A stretch of DNA of 64,000 nucleotides from Bursaphelenchus xylophilus (lineage: Eukaryota; Nematoda; Chromadorea; Rhabditida; Aphelenchoididae), in the NCBI GenBank assembly GCA_904066235.2, contig CAJFCV020000002.1, positions 2,480,001 through 2,544,000 of the forward strand, given 5' to 3'. The translations under genes were made by a program, and so were the position numbers. Of this stretch, positions 34,493 to 45,333 are shown piece by piece (within the stretch, counting starts at the first letter, position 1; each line of letters opens with the position of its first letter). The notes below the pieces were generated by a model that worked only from the letters and a program-made list of their open reading frames with translations, had not been told where the DNA came from and did no database searches.

Positions 34493-34566
34493 ATGTCGTA
34501 TGGAATTGACATGGCGACGGACGCCGAGTTTAGTCGGGAAATTTTGAAGAAGAAATTGAGCGTAAT
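34493..34566 (+). CDS. shk-1: shk-1 alternative first exon 5
   Basis: ATG at 34493, donor GTGAGG at 34567, 24 codons plus two bases (AT), phase 2, giving ATT at the junction. The peptide MSYGIDMATDAEFSREILKK has an acidic first half and a Lys-rich end (KKKLSV). In the genomic reading it is stopped immediately after the donor (ATG-TGA), as expected for an exon end. It sits in unique DNA just left of an R1 copy. Confidence 0.6.
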
Positions 34567-34652
34567 GTGAGGACTTGAGTGTGATTGTGACTAACAGAAA
34601 ATGCTATAATAAAATACCTTTTTTTTGGCCAAGATCGGTAAGGATCTACTAT

Positions 34653-34803
34653 CAGTCTGTTGGGAAAATAATGAGCACTCTGTCGCATCGAAAATCGCAT
34701 CGAAAAATCGAGAAAATGGATTGTGTCGGGGCAAAATCAAATTGCTTTTTACTTCAGCGATGTGATCGGCGTAACAACATTACGATCATTATTTTCCCAA
34801 CAA
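34653..34803. mobile_element. R1 element
   Basis: TCAGTCTGTTGGGAAAATAA at the left and CATTATTTTCCCAACA at the right; the same G-to-A-type change is present in both ends. Confidence 0.85.
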
Positions 34804-35136
34804 GCGGATGCTGGCGGCACAGAGTCTGTGGGACTTCAACAGCACGTTTTTTCTTTGATTTTTGCAGCCCTTGCGACTTTCGTCTTTACCAAACGATATT
34901 CGCCTTTTTCAAAAATAAGGCCTAATAGCTGTGAGATTTAAGAGTCGTATTTGTTTTCTATTGTCTGCATTACCCTTTACTTTCTGCTGGACAATTCCGG
35001 ATTTAAACAATAATGTTAAAAATCTCATGTCTTTCCTTGTAGACGTATTCAAATTTTAGGCCAAAATATCCGATCAATATCGGATATTTTATTGTTTTCC
35101 ATGGTACGAATGGGCTATTTTCGACGGCATCACGGC

Positions 35137-35520
35137 GGCAAAGCGGTTGCGGGCAACCAAAATTTTCCGATTACAATTACGATTTTTCTACCGTAGTCTG
35201 CCTAGTAGGACAACAAGTTTGCATTGACAACTTCCGGGTACTGATAAGTAGACGAATCTATTGAACTCCATCCATTGCTTTCAAAGTTATTAGAACTTGT
35301 TTTCAAAAAAAATAGTTTCTGAACCCTTAAAAATGCCTTGTTAACTTTGTAGTAGCTATTCAAGCCACTTATACACCTGTAACTTAAATTTATTTTTAAT
35401 TCGCAACATCTAACTGCGAAATCCATGGTTTGGATTTCCTGTTGTAAGCAAATGTTGGCTGATTTCCAAACATCCCCGCTAAATCTGCATGGTTCTTCTA
35501 GGTTGCCCGCAAGGAGGTTC
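35137..35520. mobile_element. Second, diverged copy of the 22.5 kb MITE
   Basis: Same interior order and orientation as 22496-22867 (TACTGATAAGTAGACGAATC, CAAGCCACTTATACACCTG, AAATGTTGGCTGATTTCCAAA). Inverted ends are worn: GGTTGCGGGCAACC at the left and GGTTGCCCGCAAGGAGGTTC at the right. Confidence 0.75.
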
Positions 35521-35709
35521 CCCGCCTTTTTGACGTCTCCGTACTTCCCGTACCAGTTGAAAATCGTCGGTTACGTCGATCTCTTTTATTCGGCGAGCAT
35601 TTATCGAAACGTTGATCCTGAGATCCATTTACTTCCTTATCGTTTTCATCCCATCAGAAACTGTATTTTGAAACTCGAAAACGTTGAAAATTTCACGTTC
35701 TCTTTGTCC

Positions 35710-35738
35710 ATGTCATACCATCTGTTTAACAATGCGGG
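35710..35738 (+). CDS. Possible extra shk-1 first exon
   Basis: ATG at 35710, MSYHLFNNA, donor GTGAGA at 35739, nine codons plus two bases, phase 2. The same frame is open far upstream, so the start is uncertain. Sequence around 35530-35760 is unique. Weaker than the nine listed exons. Confidence 0.3.
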
Positions 35739-36227
35739 GTGAGATTGGGTTACCTGTTAACCTTTGCCTTCTCCAAACAAAATCGGGATCCTAAAGGCAG
35801 TTCTCGAGCAGTTCAAAAAGTTCTTCCTACTTGTCACTATTCGGCTTGACTTTTGTTTCAAAAAGAGCTGTAAAATTTGTAGCGGAATGAGCTTGTGATA
35901 CGACGGCTAAAAACCGAAGAGAAAAAAAGAAAAGCCGGCAAAAACGAGATTACTTTATGCATCTACGTCTTGTCCGTACGCAACCCCTAATACGGACAGG
36001 TCTCGGAATTCCGGCGATTATCTTCGACCGTCTGAATCTGAATACGTTCTTGGTCTTCAGAAAGGTTCTTTGAGGCTCTTTTGCGAACCAACATTTACCG
36101 CTGTTAGATGGTAAATCATCGTATCAAAGTCGAGCCGCTAACTTCCACGCTTTTTCGGACAAAAACTCACACTTCGAGTAGTGGGATTTCTATCTACTAT
36201 CAAGTCGCAAAGTCTCCCACCAGGGTC

Positions 36228-36265
36228 ATGCTGAATCCGGCGCTGATTGCTGATGAGGCGGAAGA
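36228..36265 (+). CDS. shk-1: shk-1 alternative first exon 6
   Basis: ATG at 36228, donor GTAAGT at 36266, 12 codons plus two bases (GA), phase 2, giving GAT at the junction. The peptide is MLNPALIADEAEE, the shortest of the nine. CACCAG ends at 36223, four bases before the ATG, and could be a trans-splice acceptor. Shortness lowers confidence, but donor, phase and setting match the other first exons. Confidence 0.5.
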
Positions 36266-36325
36266 GTAAGTGGGGATTTGGGAAAAATAGGAACTTAATG
36301 GTTTGTCTGAAAAATAATTATTTAT

Positions 36326-37134
36326 CAGTCTGTCGGGAAAATAATGAGCCTCTGTCGCTGCGAAAATCGTATCGTAAAATGAATTGTGCTGCGGGAAAAT
36401 TAAATTGCTTTTCACTTCAGCGACGGGATTGGCGCAGCGACATTTTGTTCATTATTTTTCCGACAGTCTAATATTATAAAATAATAGTATTTTCATAAAG
36501 TGCATGAATATTTTTTCTCACCTTTACAAAGTGAATTTTGAACTTCTTTACTGTGATTTTCTTCGCTACAACTAGACTTGCCTGTCAATAAATACCAATT
36601 GCAAAGGTATTTATTGAATTTTCAAGTTTCAATTTTAGGCCAAAATAAACCTCTGTACAACGAAACCTTTCTATGACAAATAAATTTTTTAGTCCTCTGC
36701 GATTTGCTTTACAGAAAATTTAATTTGTTTATCAGTCTGTCGGGAAAATAATGAGCACAATGACGCTTCGCCGATCGCGTCGCTGAAGTGAAAAGCAATT
36801 TGATTTTTTCACAATTTGTTTTCTCGGTGGCCATGCGATTTTTGTTGCGACAGAGTGCTCACTATTTTCCCGACAGACTGATATACACCCAAGTAGTGAT
36901 TGTGGTCTAAAATTTACTCTTGTAACCTCGAAAATTGTTTGTTATAGAGAGGTTTTGCAGAATAGAGATTCATTGTCTCAGAGATCTGACTTTGAGGTAC
37001 TAGTATACAGCCTGTCGGGGAAATAATGTGTATTTTGCGCTCGCAGTTATGCACCAAATCTCCAGCTGCAGCAAACTGATGACGGGCGATTCCTCGGCCC
37101 GAAAAACCCTCATTATTTTCCCGACAGACTGATC
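36326..37134. mobile_element. Three R1 elements in a row
   Basis: Copies at 36326-36475, 36733-36882 and 37011-37134. The first two are of the AATGAGCAC type. The third is of the AATGTG type with GCACCAAATC in its interior. Each ends in CCGACAGACTGAT or a close variant. Confidence 0.85.
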
Positions 37135-38274
37135 GTCTCTCCCCTTTTTTCCATCACACATAAAAGAGCAGGAAACCGGGAGAATAAAGCAAGTTGATTA
37201 TACTGGAGTCGTTAGAGACGCCATTCCCCCCAACGTCTAATTGCCCTCATCTGGAATGAATTTGGAGCCGCGTCTACGGTGTTTGTTGAATATTCATGGG
37301 GAAGTCAGTTAATTCTGTCAAAAGACATGTTATTTGTAGTCATATTGGATTTTGCTATACCATAGGATCGTATTTGAAATTCGATTTTTGAGATTTTTTG
37401 GGAAGTTTGACCAAAAAATTGATGACAACGGGTAAAAATCAAGAATTTTAGGGGTTTTTAGAGGGAATCTAACTAAAATTGTTGTTGTATATCACTCTGA
37501 ATTTCATATTTTACAATTGTTTCACACCAATTTTTTGTTAGGAAAATTTGAAATCAAGATTTTTCAAAAATTCTCAAAATTTCGGCGTTTTTTCTCAAAA
37601 AATCCCGTTTTCTAGTTTAAAAATTCAAAATATATGATATGTTTGATGCGCAAAGTGACACCATTGACGTCTTGTTTCCTACACAAGAAATTTCGCACCC
37701 CTTTGGTCTAAAAAATATCAGGTTTAGGTCCAATTCTTTCGAATATCCCATGAAAATTCGGGTCGACTCGGAATTCTTGATTGGAACGGATACGATGACA
37801 ACTGCCATTGTCAAATAACACCTGTTTGTTGTTGAATGAACTGAGCCGCTCATTCTTGAGCCCTGTCTTTATATTTTTGGGGGGATTTTTGACATTTGAC
37901 CCGGCTTTTGAGCTGGCGTTGGGGGTTTTTTAGGGCATGTACAAGTTTTGCTCATTTTTTGGCTGGTATATCAAAATTACAATAGAAAAAGGGAGATGGG
38001 AAGATGAGTCAGGTAAAATTTTTGGTTTGACAATGAATTTTGAGAGCTTTAAAGGGCAAAAATATTATAATTTTTGATTCTTTTTTATATAAAAATACTC
38101 TTAAAAGCCCCTTTTTCTGATGACTTTTTCGATGGCAAATGTTTTTTCAACCCATGACAGAGAAGATATTGAAGATATTCAAAGAGAAAGAAGCTTTCTG
38201 AACACTATAAATTGTCAGACCATGAAGTTATGTGTGGCTTGATCTTTGCCTAAAAATAGGCCACTTTTTTACCA
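37135..38274. other. Mostly unique, no confident exon
   Basis: ATG at 37256 (MNLEPRL) reaches GTGTTT at 37279 in phase 2, but the donor is poor and I do not call it. The rest is AT-rich. Confidence 0.35.
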
Positions 38275-38275
38275 G

Positions 38276-38712
38276 AGAAGTGCTCCAAGTGCGATGTTCA
38301 GATTTTCTTTAAATTTTGCGCACTCTTCAGGCATAGACCACATATTAATTCCTGAAAATTTTAGCTCGAAATTTGCATGGGTTGTCAAGATATTTAACGG
38401 TTTTTGAGGCCGAGAGAGTACGCAAAACGCGAAGAGCGGCCACAGAGAAAACTATTTTTTGGCTATATCTTTGCCAGTTTCGGGTAGAAAAAATTGATTT
38501 TTTGTTGAGAAATTACTCACTACGGTAGAAGCAGGTATGAGACTTTTCATGGCAAAAGTTCGCAAAAAAAGTTTCATTTATTTTCCACTTTTGAGCAAAA
38601 AATCATGGTCGCTTCTGCAAAGCGCAAGCTCTGAGTCTCACATATGCATCAGAAAGAAATATTCTAAATTTGTGCCAAGTTTCATCAAGATCTGGGCGTC
38701 GGACACTTCCTT
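38276..38712. repeat. R3 copy, nearly full-length
   Basis: AGAAGTGCTCCAAGTGCGATG at the left end to GGGCGTCGGACACTTCC at the right end, with the expected interior (GAGAGAGTACGCAAAACGCG, CACTACGGTAGAAGCAGG). Confidence 0.7.
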
Positions 38713-39474
38713 TTTTGAGAAAGCCTTATTATTATCCTTAGAATAAGCCTTATAAAGTTTTTCTCTTCACAAAATATTATATGCGAATCTCCATCAAAAA
38801 CTGAGCCATATGGCACTTTGTTTGCAAAGCAAAAAATCCCCCAGTATGAATTTTTTTCGCCTTCCTCGATCTCCAATTCCCTTGCAATTAAATCAAAATT
38901 CGGCCATCAATCAAGTCACACATCTCTTTTCCCCTGTTTTTTGAGCCACCAAAAATCCTCGAGACTCATCTTCTTTCGCCGGGAAACCTTCATCTGGTTG
39001 AACTCATTTGGAGGGAACGCCAATAAATTCGGCTGGGATAAAGATAGCTGTTATTTCCGCGCCGCAATTACATTAGTGTTTATTTTTGAGGACTATTCAA
39101 TTTGAACATGAAACGATGGGCCGAAAAGAGGGGTTTACGTGCTATTTGAGGAAAAAATAGGAACGGCTGTTAGGGTGGTGGGGAAAATGATTTAAACTTT
39201 TGTGTAACAAATTGTAAATGGAAAAAATGTATTATTAGGTTGATGCAAAAGGAATTGCGGATTTTTTAATTTATTCGTATTTTTTTATAGGATAGCTCAA
39301 TTCAAAAATGGAAAAAGGTATATAGTAGTAAATTTTAAGAGGATTTTTTCTGTATATGTGCTATTCTTATAAAAGTTATCAAACGTTACCATAAGTTACC
39401 ACGAAAGTACCCTAAACATGTTAGTATATTTTAAACCAATTTTTTTACATATTGTTTTGCGGCTTTATCCATTT
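38713..39474. other. No gene seen
   Basis: Unique DNA; short frames only. Confidence 0.35.
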
Positions 39475-40070
39475 TTGAAAATATTTTGATAAAATACGTT
39501 ATATTCTATCAAAAAACAAAAAAAACCCCCATTTTTGGCAAAGCGTTAAAACGCTATCCCAAAAATTCAAATTTCAGCAAATTTTACAAATCGTGTCATA
39601 TCTTTTTTTTAATAAGTCCAAAATAAAAAATTCTGGGGCTTCGGTAGTTCAGCCCCCCACGAAAGGTAGTTCAAACCCCCACTGTTTTGCCCGTTTCACA
39701 CCCCACATAATGAACAAATTAGAATAATACAAAAAATGTAAGTGGGGGTTTGATCTACTACGTTGGGGGTTTGATCTAAAACGTACTACCTTAGCCCCAA
39801 AATTCTTTTTGCTTTCGATTAGTAACAACATTTTTAAGATTTTTGTCACAAAAAACATCAAAATCAAAAAAATTTATTTTTTTGACATTTTTTGACCAAA
39901 AAATAAAATTCAAGATTTTGATGTCTTTTTTTCACGAAAGCCTTAAAAATGTTGTTACTAATCGAAAGCAAAAAGAATTTTTTATTTTGGACTTATTAAA
40001 AAAAAAGATATGACACGATTTGTAAAATTTGCTGAAATTTGAATTTTTGGGATAGCGTTTTAACGCTTTG
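39475..40070. mobile_element. Fold-back with a second element nested inside
   Basis: The outer arms are 39538-39632 and 39965-40062 (AAAGCGTTAAAACGCTATCC against GGATAGCGTTTTAACGCTTT). Inside, 39633-39795 has its own inverted ends (GGGGCTTCGGTAGTTC / GTACTACCTTAGCCCC) and GGGGGTTTGATCTA repeats. Confidence 0.75.
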
Positions 40071-40399
40071 TTTTTAGAAGCCTTTGTAATAGGTTAATTT
40101 CGACTAGCAGAAATTAATTTATAATAAGAATAGTGTTTGAAGTGCGTCGCACGACAAACTGAGGAGCCCGGTGACCGGAATAGACTCTTCACTATCGGGT
40201 TCTTACACTTCCTCTCGATTTCACAGAGAAAGAGAGAAAAAAGACACGCAAAAACGTACTCTCTCGTCCCAAAAACTCCCCATTTCTTCCCCGACAAAAC
40301 GTTTTTCACGTCTTTTTTGGCAAATTGCCAATCCATTCACCGGACTGTTTTAGCTTATCTTAGTTTGACGTGAGACGCCCACTTTTTTTTCATTTTGTG

Positions 40400-40800
40400 C
40401 TGGGCATGAGTCACATAGCGATTTCTGAAGATTTAGTTCGAGACTAGCAGTTGCAGCAGAGATAATCAACAATCTTTGCGGCCGAGAGAGTACGCGAAAC
40501 GTGGAGAGCGGCCAGAGAAAAAAGATATGACCATTTTTGGCCATTTCTTTGCCAGTTTCGCGTGAAAAAGTTATAATATTTTTTGTTGTAAAAGCACTGC
40601 TCTCTGTTGTAGGAGTAGGTATCATAGAATAACTTTATGACAAAGAAAGTACGCGAAACGCGGAGAGCGGTCACAGAGAAGAGATATGACCATTTTTGGC
40701 CATATCTTTGCCAGTTTCGCAAGGAAAAAAATCTTTTTTTTTTTGTAAAAACACTACTCTCTGCTCTGTAAAGCGGAAATAAGTATCACAGAGGAATTTT
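40400..40800. repeat. Two R3 half copies in tandem
   Basis: GCCGAGAGAGTACGCGAAACGTGG near 40481 and AGAAAGTACGCGAAACGCGG near 40643 begin two direct copies of one R3 half. Confidence 0.65.
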
Positions 40801-41346
40801 TTCATTGATTTTGAGATTTTGAGAGCCAATTTTGGGCTGAAATTAACTTCCATATATTCCAATGCTTCTACAGAAAACACATTTTTTGGCCCGTTTCATT
40901 CATTGAGCAGCAATTTCACCGTATTTCCAATTTTTTTTCGTATTTGAACTATTTTTCTTTAATTTTTTTCCAGAAAAAACTTTAGATGAACTCAAAAAAA
41001 TAACTATCAAAAAGCCCTCCGAAGCTCTTTATTATTTTTATTGAAAATTTAGAGCTCAAACAAACGGGTTTGTCCTAAGTTTTAAGTCGCTGACAATTTG
41101 AGTAAACATTAGGCACTTCTCGTACACATTAGCCCTATTGTCAAAAATTTTTTACTAAAATTTTTGCATCTGGAGCAAAAGTTGAAAAAATTGCGTTTTT
41201 CTACATAAAATTAGATATTTACCATACTAAGAAAGCTATTTCTATACCAAATACCACCTTAACAGCTGCCTACAAGCTTTTTTACTGATCTTCTTGATAT
41301 TCCTACCGATTTCCTTTGCAAATATCTATTGATTTTGGCGTTAACC

Positions 41347-41522
41347 ATGGACTTGAAGGTTAATATTGCCGCACGGGTCGAGCCGATGAGTTCGGTGCGG
41401 GAAAAGGCCGTTCGTGCCTGGGTTATGACCACACCCGATCAGCTGAGTGGCGGCTCCGGACGCAGTCGAAAAAGTTGTTACAATGTAGATGAGGAGGAAG
41501 AGGAGGATAAAGGTGTTGTAAT
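41347..41522 (+). CDS. shk-1: shk-1 alternative first exon 7
   Basis: ATG at 41347, donor GTGAGT at 41523, 58 codons plus two bases (AT), phase 2, giving ATT at the junction. This is the longest alternative N-terminus: MDLKVNIAARVEPMSSVREK, then a Gly/Ser/Arg segment (LSGGSGRSRKSCYN) and a strongly acidic end (DEEEEEDKG). Its length and codon content make it one of the most secure exons of the set. Located in unique DNA after an R3 remnant. Confidence 0.7.
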
Positions 41523-41626
41523 GTGAGTTTAAAACAGATCGTATAAGAGCTGACGGGAATTGTAAATTGCCTATAGATCATGCATAAAGGCTTCTACGGT
41601 CGTTTCAACGTTTTTTAGGCATATGT

Positions 41627-41697
41627 GTCTCTATAGACTAGTGGATAGTGTGGTTGACTGGACATTGAAATGTCGCGGGTTTGAGTCCGGCTGGGCA
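41627..41697 (+). ncRNA. tRNA-like sequence
   Basis: A-box-like GACTAGTGGATAGTG (41636-41650) and B-box-like GGGTTTGAGTCC (41677-41688) at tRNA spacing. GACAT/ATGTC can pair at the anticodon-arm position but leaves too small a loop, and the acceptor stem is not convincing. Probably a degenerate tRNA or tRNA-derived repeat; it sits directly left of an R1 copy. Confidence 0.35.
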
Positions 41698-41713
41698 AAA
41701 AAGGCAATCTCAA

Positions 41714-41852
41714 CTTTTTGGCGGGAAAATAATGAGCACGCGTCGCTGAAATGAAAGACAATTTTGTTTTGCCTCGACAAAAATTCATATTCTCGGCGGT
41801 AAGACGATTTTGGATGAGACAGAGTGCTCATTATTTTCTCGACAAAAAGACC
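41714..41852. mobile_element. R1 element, ends worn
   Basis: TTTTGGCGGGAAAATAATGA at the left and CTCATTATTTTCTCGACAAA at the right. Confidence 0.75.
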
Positions 41853-42251
41853 CAAAAATTTTAAGCGTATTTTACAAATCAGATTTGGTAACTTTTGGTA
41901 TATCATATTCCATATTCGGCGAGGGGGTTTTAGCTACTATACAGGGTGGTTCAGCTAAGTTCGCGGATGTAAAATGCTTATAACTTTATAGGACTGTTCA
42001 ATTTTTATGAGCAATAGCTCATTTTATTCCTTAGTAGTTACCATTTTGTTTAAAAAAAGGATCATTAAAAATGATCAATCCTACGTCGAGTTATGACCCT
42101 TCAAAGTAAAACATGCTTTTTCACGCTTCAATCTGAAAATTTCCGAAAAATCTCGAAAATCGCTTATAACTTTCGACCGGTCGATAATTGTAAATTGTAA
42201 GTTGGCTTCAGAAGTCATAGAATTTTGCGTAGAATACGATGGAATAAAAAA

Positions 42252-42680
42252 TGTAGAGAGCAACAAGGCTGCAGATATATTCCTACACCTCTCTCCACAG
42301 CTTACACAGTTTTTTTCTCCTCTTGTGGGGCCCCAAAGGTCTCCACAACTTTATATTCAAAAAATACCCCAAAGGTCTCCACAACTCCCACAGAAATTAG
42401 CATAAACCAACTCATATAAAAGGAACGTCTCGTCACCAATTATTAGAACATAATCTCATTTCTCTTCTCGGTGTGGTCTTCTCAATAAACTTTGTTCCTA
42501 AACCTGTGTCTATCCTCGATACCTATCTACGTTTGCCGCACCACCACACACCAAATTCCACGTATATCTAGTACAAACCCATCTTTGATCCCATTGCTCT
42601 CCACCTTCCGACTTGACCTCATCATAACCTTCTCAAACCTCTCTTCCACATCATCTTCAATCGGCATTCAAACGCACACA
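42252..42680 (+). mobile_element. Possible solo LTR (or promoter region)
   Basis: CATATAAAAGG (TATA at 42415) is followed 65 bases later by CAATAAAC (42484), a promoter-plus-poly(A)-signal pair typical of an LTR R region. A TGTAGAG start at 42252 is possible. I could not identify a matching CA end or a target duplication. The alternative is that the TATA serves the channel first exon at 42869. Confidence 0.3.
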
Positions 42681-42868
42681 TGTGTACTCTAAAGTGAACA
42701 CTCTTACGCAAACGTCTCAAAGCCGCCCTCAGGGCAGGACGTTGTATTCGAATGTTTCCGGTGTTTTGACTTGGGGTTTATTTTTCTCCAAATTCCTGGA
42801 GCCCAAAACATCTGGCCCGCAAAACGTTCCGCTTCTTATCGGTCCTTCATTATCAGCATCTGCGGAGA

Positions 42869-42954
42869 ATGTACGGGCTGAGCATGTCGGTGGATGTGGA
42901 CGAGGAGCGCCGCGGGCCGTGGCAGAAGACTGTCAAGGCGCGCAAACAATCGAG
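42869..42954 (+). CDS. shk-1: shk-1 alternative first exon 8
   Basis: ATG at 42869, donor GTCGGT at 42955, 28 codons plus two bases (AG), phase 2, giving AGT at the junction. Peptide begins MYGLSMSVDVDEERRGPWQK and ends Lys/Arg-rich (TVKARKQS). The donor is weaker than in the other exons, but the coding composition is strong: GC-rich third positions unlike the surrounding AT-rich DNA. Confidence 0.6.
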
Positions 42955-43124
42955 GTCGGTGGTTTGCCGTCTTAAAATTGGGTCCTAAAATTAACTCCCA
43001 AGCCTTAATTAAGAGTTTATTAATGTTGGGGAGAGAGTGGAGGAGAATTTAGTCTCTTTTCTGCAAGCTTAGCGGGTTGGCTTGATAAATAGTCCGTTCG
43101 TTAAGTCTATGGAGTACTTTTTTG

Positions 43125-43225
43125 GCGTTTGCACTGTGCGAAAAAAATCAAGCCACCGTCCGAAAAAGTCTATTGCACGGTGCAAAAAGCAAAAAATTGC
43201 ACATGCAAAATAAACTTTTTTCTCA
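43125..43225. repeat. R4 motifs
   Basis: GTTTGCACTGTGCG, TTGCACGGTGCAAAA and TTGCACATGCAAAA. Confidence 0.6.
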
Positions 43226-43751
43226 CAGGGCACGTTGCCGAAATCATGCCCTGTGAGCCGACTCGAATTTATCTTTTCCAGAATAAAGCTTATTAGAAAG
43301 TGCGTAAACTTTTTTTGGTATTTTTGCCGTACCACACATTGCAAGTTGCATGTTTTTCGTAGAGAGAGCTAGATGTATGGCATAGTAAAGTATGAGAGCC
43401 TCTAAAGTCAGTAGTCTTATTAATTCCGATTTTTAACCAGCTAGTCTTGAGCAATAGCTCAAAGAAACATCTCTACACAATTTTTTGACATGCGTCTTAC
43501 CAAGGATCCTTCCCGCCTAGGATAACATAAAAATTTCCGTGGTTTTTACATTTTAATTTTGGCAGCAATCTTCCGGGCGGTTTTTGCGAGATTCGGCCTC
43601 AAAGTTTCAATACTTACTAGAGTACTCATAAAAAAGTAGTTACAAATTTTTCGCAATGTGCAATTGGATGACGGATTTACAATCGTTTTTAACACCACTG
43701 GCACATTGAAAACGCGTGTCATCTCTTTTCTGGACACACAGAGATTTATCT

Positions 43752-43902
43752 GTCTGTCGGAAAAATATTGGCGGGTTGCCGTGCCTTGAAATCGCCAATC
43801 AGCGCTTCGCCACGGCAAGCCGAAGCTGGAGATTTGAAGTGCGACTGCGCCGTTTTTTTGACGAGGCAAAGCATTCCTCACTATTTTCCCGACAGACCGA
43901 CA
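43752..43902. mobile_element. R1 element, GGCGGG subtype
   Basis: CTGTCTGTCGGAAAAATATTGGCGGG at the left and TATTTTCCCGACAGAC at the right; the interior has GATTTGAAGTGCG and GACGAGGCAAAGC like the 2820-2976 copy. Confidence 0.75.
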
Positions 43903-44198
43903 AAATTTCATCCACTTCTAGGTTGCTTTAGAGAGCTCCTTCTTTCATAATCCAACCCCATCTTTATTAATTTCCCGTCCAACTCGCCCCCAGACCCATC
44001 CTGATCTCCATGGAATTTGCTGGTTGTCCCAAAAATTTCCTCATTTCCCTGGATTGCCCTTTTCCGAAATCTCATTTGCGGAAGGGGTGGGGTTTCTTCG
44101 GCGACTGTTTTTTGCAAAACGGAGCCAATTTTGTGTTTACATCGTATCTAAAATTTCAAACATCCTATCTTCTCTGATATCATCATTCATTTTCTTCT

Positions 44199-44344
44199 AT
44201 GTTTGGCTGGCAAAATTCGGGGCGAGATGGTGACGATGACGAGCGCTCGGCTCGCTCCATTGTCATCTATCTCAACGAGAAGACGAAAAGTAAAACGTCG
44301 TTGTGTTCGTGTTTTAAGAAGGACAAGGTTAACACGGTCACAAG
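44199..44344 (+). CDS. shk-1: shk-1 alternative first exon 9
   Basis: ATG at 44199, donor GTAATC at 44345, 48 codons plus two bases (AG), phase 2, giving AGT at the junction. Peptide begins MFGWQNSGRDGDDDERSARS. It has an aliphatic patch (SIVIYLNEKTK) and a CSC pair (SLCSCFKKDK), where paired cysteines next to lysines would suit lipid attachment; inference. It is the first exon closest to the core, 990 bp before the shared acceptor. Confidence 0.7.
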
Positions 44345-44370
44345 GTAATCGTTGTTGTGGCATTTTTATC

Positions 44371-45199
44371 AGGTCGTCGGGAAAATAATGAGCACTCAAG
44401 CCGATCGTATCGCTGAAATGAAAAGCAATTTGATTTCCCCGTGACACAATTCATTTCCTCGGCGGCGATGCGATTTTCGTTGCGACAGAGTGCTCATTAT
44501 TTTCCCGACAGACTGATATATGCAGCCACGTAGTGGTTTTAATTCAAAGTTGAGTCTTGGGACCTTGAAAATTGTTTTGTTGCAGACAGGTTTTGTTTTC
44601 TCAGAATTTCTTTGTCTCAGAGATTTGACTTTGAGGTGCTAGTACACAGTCTGTCTGGAAAATAATGTGGATTTGGCGCAGCAAAAAGTCTCGTCTCGTA
44701 GCGGTTGTGCGCAAAATCTCCAGCCTCGGCAAGCTGATGATGGGCGATTCCTAGGAGCTAGACAAAACTACATTATTTTCCCGACAGACTGGTAATGCCT
44801 ATTTAAAGCACAATTTCTCTGTTTTTTCGAAAAGAAATAGTCTTTTTCCCGAGCCTACAGCACGTGGCTAACAAACAAATTGACTAATTTTATATATATA
44901 TATCTATGTACGCTTCGTATAGCCTTTGTCCTTGTTGAAAGGCCCATTTTGTAGTCCATTGTTCTAAAATTTCTCTTCTTTCCTAACTACGCCTCCTCAA
45001 GGCCAAAGAACAAAATTAGAGAAAGCGAAAGCTCTAATAGCGATTTGTTAGCATGTCGGGAAAATATTGAGCATAATATCGCTGGCCGAGAGCGCCGCTG
45101 AATTGAAAAGAAATTTGGTTTTTTCACAAGACAATTCATTTTCTCGGCGATGCGATTTTGCTGCGACAGAGTGCTCATTATTTTCCCGACAAACTGATA
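44371..45199. mobile_element. Three R1 elements before the channel core
   Basis: Copies at 44371-44518, 44648-44793 (AATGTGGATTTGGCGC subtype) and 45053-45199. All end in ATTATTTTCCCGACA plus GACTG or AACTG. Confidence 0.85.
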
Positions 45200-45333
45200 A
45201 CTCTCGCTGTAATTGTAAATGCAGCGGTAAAGTAATCAAAAAAACTTATTCTATAGCGCCAATAGAGCCCTAGCTCATGCTACTAGCTAACAACAGACAA
45301 CATTATGCTCAAAAAACCCTTGTATTTTTTCAG

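Noticed and set aside
37256..37278. MNLEPRL as a further channel first exon
   Set aside because: Phase fits but the donor GTGTTT is poor and the exon is very short; kept only as a mention among weak candidates.
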